Shown here: positions 49,913 through 52,568 of the stretch, one piece after another
Position numbering within the stretch: the first letter of the stretch is position 1
Layout: each line of letters opens with the position of its first letter
Assembly (NCBI GenBank): GCA_036504735.1
Contig: DASXUQ010000015.1
Coordinates: 1 to 52,568 of the forward strand
Direction of reading: 5' to 3'
Length of the DNA stretch: 52,568 nucleotides
DNA from: a bacterium
GTDB lineage: Bacteria; Electryoneota; RPQS01
The notes under the pieces: generated by a model
Database searches by the model: none
Told to the model about the DNA's origin: nothing
The model's input: the letters and a program-made list of their open reading frames with translations, nothing else
Made by a program: the position numbers and the translations under genes

Positions 49913-51847
49913 ATGTCTCGAATTATTGGCATTGACTTGGGAACGACCAACTCTTGTGTGGCCGTGGTGGAAAACGGAGAACCGATCGTCATTCCGAATC
50001 CGGAAGGCGCGCGGACCACACCCTCGGTCGTGGCGTTCACCAAGACGGGCGAGCGGTTGGTGGGTGCCGCTGCCAAACGGCAGGCGATTACCAATCCGAA
50101 GCGGACCGTATATTCCATCAAGCGTTTCATGGGCCGGCGCTATGAAGAAGTCTCCGAAGAGATGAAGCGCGTGCCTTACGACGTCGTCAGCGACGGCGGC
50201 CAGGCGAAGGTCAAGATTGACGACAAGAATTACAGCCCGCCGGAAATTTCGGCGATGATCCTGCAGAAAATGCGGCAGACCGCCGAAGATTACCTCGGCG
50301 AAAAGATCACCAAGGCCGTGGTCACGGTGCCCGCGTACTTCAACGACACCCAGCGTCAGGCCACCAAAGACGCCGGTGACATCGCGGGTCTCGAAGTCCT
50401 GCGCATCATCAACGAGCCCACCGCGGCCTCGCTGGCTTACGGTCTGGACAAGAAGAAGGATGAAGTCGTCGCCGTCTATGACCTTGGCGGCGGCACCTTC
50501 GATGTGTCGGTGCTCGATCTGGGGCAGGGTGTCTTCGAAGTGAAGTCCACCAACGGCGACACTCATCTTGGCGGCGACGATTGGGACTCGCGCCTGATTG
50601 ACTATCTGGCCGACGAGTTCAAGAAGAACGAAGGCATTGATCTGCGCAAGGATCCCATGGCGTTGCAGCGCCTGAAGGAAGCGGCGGAGAAAGCTAAGAT
50701 CGAGCTGTCCGGCGCCACGCAGACGCAGGTGAATCTGCCGTTCATTACGGCGACTGCCGAAGGTCCGAAGCATCTGGACATGACCATCACCCGCGCCAGG
50801 TTTCAGGAACTGACCGAAGACCTCGCGCAGCGTACGATTGAACCCTGCCGCCGGGCGTTGAATGATGCAGGTCTGAAGCCCTCCGACATCAATGAGATCA
50901 TCATGGTCGGCGGCGCGACGCGGATGCCGCGCATCGTGGACCTCGTGCGCGAGTTCTTCGGCAAAGAGCCGCATCGCGGCGTGAATCCCGATGAAGTGGT
51001 AGCCATCGGCGCGGCCATTCAGGGCGGTATTCTGGCCGGCGACGTCAAGGACGTGCTGCTGCTCGACGTCACTCCGCTATCCCTCGGCATCGAGACACTG
51101 GGCGGCGTGATGACCAAGCTGATTGACTCCAACACCACCATTCCCACGCGCCGCACGGAGGTCTTCTCCACGGCGTCGGACAATCAGCCGTCGGTGGAAA
51201 TCCACGTGCTGCAAGGGGAACGCCCCATGGCGGTGGACAACAAGACTATCGGCCGCTTTACGCTGGACGGTCTGCCGCCCGCACCGCGCGGCATTCCGCA
51301 GGTGGAAGTGACCTTTGATATTGACGCCAACGGCATTCTGCAAGTGGCAGCCAAAGATAAGGCCACCAACCGCGAGCAGTCCATCAAGATTACGGCCAGT
51401 TCCGGTCTGTCCAAGGAAGAAGTGGAGCGCATGAAGAAGGACGCCAAGTCTCACGAGGGCGAGGACGTCAAGCGGCGCGAAGAAGCCGACGTGCGCAACT
51501 CCGCCGATGCCATGGTCTTCCAGACTGAGCGCCAGATGAAGGAACTCGAAGAGAAGATCACCGGCGACGATAAGGCCCGGCTGCAGGCCGCAGTGGATCG
51601 TGTTAAGACGGCACTTCGTGCCAGCGACATGGGCGAGATCAAATCCTCCAGCGATGCTCTGACTCAAATCTGGGCGGAGATCGGACCCAAGCTCTACGCG
51701 CAGCAGGGAGCGCCGCAGCCTGAAGCCCAGCAAGGCCCAGAACCCACTCCTGGACAGGGACCTGCCGGTGATGGCAGTCCGCAAGGGGGACCGGGTCATG
51801 TTGAAGATGCCGAGTATGAAGTCGTGGACGAAAACAAAAAGAAGTAA
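49913..51847 (+). CDS. dnaK: Chaperone protein DnaK (Hsp70)
   Basis: 644 aa, full length, from ATG 49913 with CGGAG upstream. Hsp70 ATPase motifs: [15 protein letters not shown] (residues 3-17), the [22 protein letters not shown] region, [27 protein letters not shown] and [11 protein letters not shown]. The substrate-binding domain ([17 protein letters not shown]) and a Gly/Pro/Gln-rich C-terminal tail follow, with the terminal segment [13 protein letters not shown]. It is an ATP-driven folding chaperone. No CIRCE or clear sigma-32 promoter was seen in the 177-bp upstream gap. GrpE and DnaJ genes are not in the window. The RDD gene follows 27 nt later. Confidence 0.98.
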   Translation: MSRIIGIDLGTTNSCVAVVENGEPIVIPNPEGARTTPSVVAFTKTGERLVGAAAKRQAITNPKRTVYSIKRFMGRRYEEVSEEMKRVPYDVVSDGGQAKVKIDDKNYSPPEISAMILQKMRQTAEDYLGEKITKAVVTVPAYFNDTQRQATKDAGDIAGLEVLRIINEPTAASLAYGLDKKKDEVVAVYDLGGGTFDVSVLDLGQGVFEVKSTNGDTHLGGDDWDSRLIDYLADEFKKNEGIDLRKDPMALQRLKEAAEKAKIELSGATQTQVNLPFITATAEGPKHLDMTITRARFQELTEDLAQRTIEPCRRALNDAGLKPSDINEIIMVGGATRMPRIVDLVREFFGKEPHRGVNPDEVVAIGAAIQGGILAGDVKDVLLLDVTPLSLGIETLGGVMTKLIDSNTTIPTRRTEVFSTASDNQPSVEIHVLQGERPMAVDNKTIGRFTLDGLPPAPRGIPQVEVTFDIDANGILQVAAKDKATNREQSIKITASSGLSKEEVERMKKDAKSHEGEDVKRREEADVRNSADAMVFQTERQMKELEEKITGDDKARLQAAVDRVKTALRASDMGEIKSSSDALTQIWAEIGPKLYAQQGAPQPEAQQGPEPTPGQGPAGDGSPQGGPGHVEDAEYEVVDENKKK

Positions 51848-51874
51848 GCCACTCATTTACCGACAGGCACCTCT

Positions 51875-52402
51875 ATGCGCTCAAAAGCGCCGCGCACCTA
51901 TCAGCCTGTGGCCACCGAACATGTGAATTCACTCGTCGGAGTGCCGCTGGCCGGCTTTTGGAGCCGGCTGGCGGCCTTCGCGATGGATCTGGTCATCGTG
52001 ATTCCGTTCGCGGGCATTCAGGAAATCCTGAAAAATCTGGATCAACTTCTGAAACCGAACCAAGATGTGAAACTCGAGATCAACCCCTTTCACAGTTGGG
52101 GCCTGATTCCGACCGTGCTCTATTTTGCCTTGGCGCTCTACTGGGGCAATGGCCGGACGGTGGGCAAGCGCCTGATGCACATTCGTGTGGTCTCGCTTAC
52201 GCACAAGCACATCTCCTTCTGGCATGCCCTCGAACGCGCCCTTGGCTATGGCGCGTCTGTCCTCGAGGGCGGTTTCGGTTTCGTCCAGTTCTTCATTCAC
52301 CCCAACCGCCAAACCGTCCACGACCGCATTGCCGAAACCATTGTGGTGAAGGAACCACGAAAGGCCAAAACGCCTTTGCCCGAACCGACCGAACCATCGT
52401 AG
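51875..52402 (+). CDS. RDD-family membrane protein
   Basis: 175 aa from ATG 51875, 27 nt after dnaK. It has the RDD pattern: FWSRLAAFAMDLVIVIPFAG (Arg and Asp-type membrane start), a second segment WGLIPTVLYFALALYWGNG, and NGRTVGKRLMHIRVV with R-x-K-x-R residues. A third hydrophobic stretch ends in QTVHDRIAETIVV. The role of most RDD proteins is unknown; some are ion exchangers. The end of the frame carries a Pro-rich tail and the stop is followed at once by the contig-end repeats. Confidence 0.8.
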   Translation: MRSKAPRTYQPVATEHVNSLVGVPLAGFWSRLAAFAMDLVIVIPFAGIQEILKNLDQLLKPNQDVKLEINPFHSWGLIPTVLYFALALYWGNGRTVGKRLMHIRVVSLTHKHISFWHALERALGYGASVLEGGFGFVQFFIHPNRQTVHDRIAETIVVKEPRKAKTPLPEPTEPS

Positions 52403-52552
52403 GGGCCGATTGCATCGGCCCGCGTCGCCGCAACATCTTGAGGTTTGTAGGGGCGGGTTAAGCAGAGAATCTGACAACGGCGAAGCAGCGACACGCGCAA
52501 TCCGCCCGCTTCTCACGGACCGCCGAGCAACGGTAGGGGCCGGTCTAAGACC
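52399..52552. repeat. Three GTAGGGGC-headed palindromes at the contig end
   Basis: GTAGGGGC occurs at 52399, 52447 and 52533, each time heading a palindrome: GGGCCGAT-TGC-ATCGGCCC (52403-52421), GGGCGGGTT with AATCCGCCC (52452-52507, one mismatch), and GGCCGGTCT with AGACCGG (from 52538, truncated by the contig end). They look like members of a dispersed intergenic palindrome family. No gene is present from 52403 on. Confidence 0.65.
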
Positions 52553-52568
52553 GGGGGGGGGGGGGGGG
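52553..52568. other. Terminal run of 16 G, probable assembly artefact
   Basis: The sequence ends in an unbroken G run after the last palindrome. Poly-G ends are a known by-product of two-colour sequencing chemistry, and the palindrome predicts CC next, not more G. It marks the physical end of the contig and should not be read as biology. Confidence 0.85.

Noticed and set aside
52553-52568. Poly-G tract as a quadruplex or telomere-like end
   Set aside because: It sits at the exact contig end and breaks a palindrome that predicts CC; a sequencing artefact is the simplest explanation.

Overview
The window looks like one end-to-end metagenomic contig (it ends in a run of 16 G) from a GC-rich, T9SS-bearing bacterium of the Fibrobacterota-Chlorobiota-Bacteroidota (FCB) superphylum or a neighbouring candidate phylum of the KSB1/Zixibacteria/Calditrichota kind. 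Reasons: two secreted proteins end in type A T9SS sorting domains (FPNPFNP motifs), giant secreted gingipain-like (C25) proteins are abundant, a dipeptidyl-peptidase III-like enzyme has the HExxH variant known from Caldithrix, and HMG-CoA synthesis is of archaeal type. Promoters are canonical (TTGACA-N17-TATAAT before tRNA-His), unlike the Bacteroidetes consensus. The lineage call is inference.

Layout. 1-9147: a 5'-truncated SBBP-repeat secreted protein with a T9SS tail, an M49-like metallopeptidase, a secreted Fn3-repeat protein, and a histidine kinase/receiver pair on the minus strand. 9454-12809: an operon HMG-CoA synthase - BioY - thiolase - DUF35 protein. 12810-19560: an accessory block of lower GC. 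It holds a translationally coupled three-gene operon (199-aa protein, ParA-like ATPase, RelA/SpoT-fold synthetase), then a 4-kb unit bounded by 35-nt inverted repeats that carries small genes, a large structured RNA, a lipoprotein gene, a winged-helix-like protein, a tRNA and a tRNA-like element, and an IS1595-type transposase. 19583-34284: three giant secreted C25-like paralogues on the minus strand. 35110-46000: a PAS/GAF sensor without output domain, a COG2403 GTPase, tRNA-His, a methyltransferase, tRNA-Glu, an O-antigen ligase/polymerase-like protein, SppA and a flippase. 46317-52402: a fourth C25-like protein with a T9SS tail, a SANT-like protein, a carboxymuconolactone-decarboxylase-like protein, DnaK and an RDD membrane protein. 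The contig ends in short GTAGGGGC palindromes.

How they fit together. The HMGS-thiolase-DUF35 set should make HMG-CoA from acetyl-CoA, the first committed steps of the mevalonate route, but its DUF35 member has lost all four zinc-ribbon cysteines. The secreted C25-like proteins keep the active-site Cys but all four appear to lack the catalytic His, so they may be structural or binding proteins. The best candidate for an undescribed system is the coupled operon 15294-13015, which pairs a ParA-type ATPase with an intact-looking alarmone-synthetase fold. The best candidate for an undescribed RNA is 16172-16326. All functional statements come from reading motifs by eye; no database search was run.
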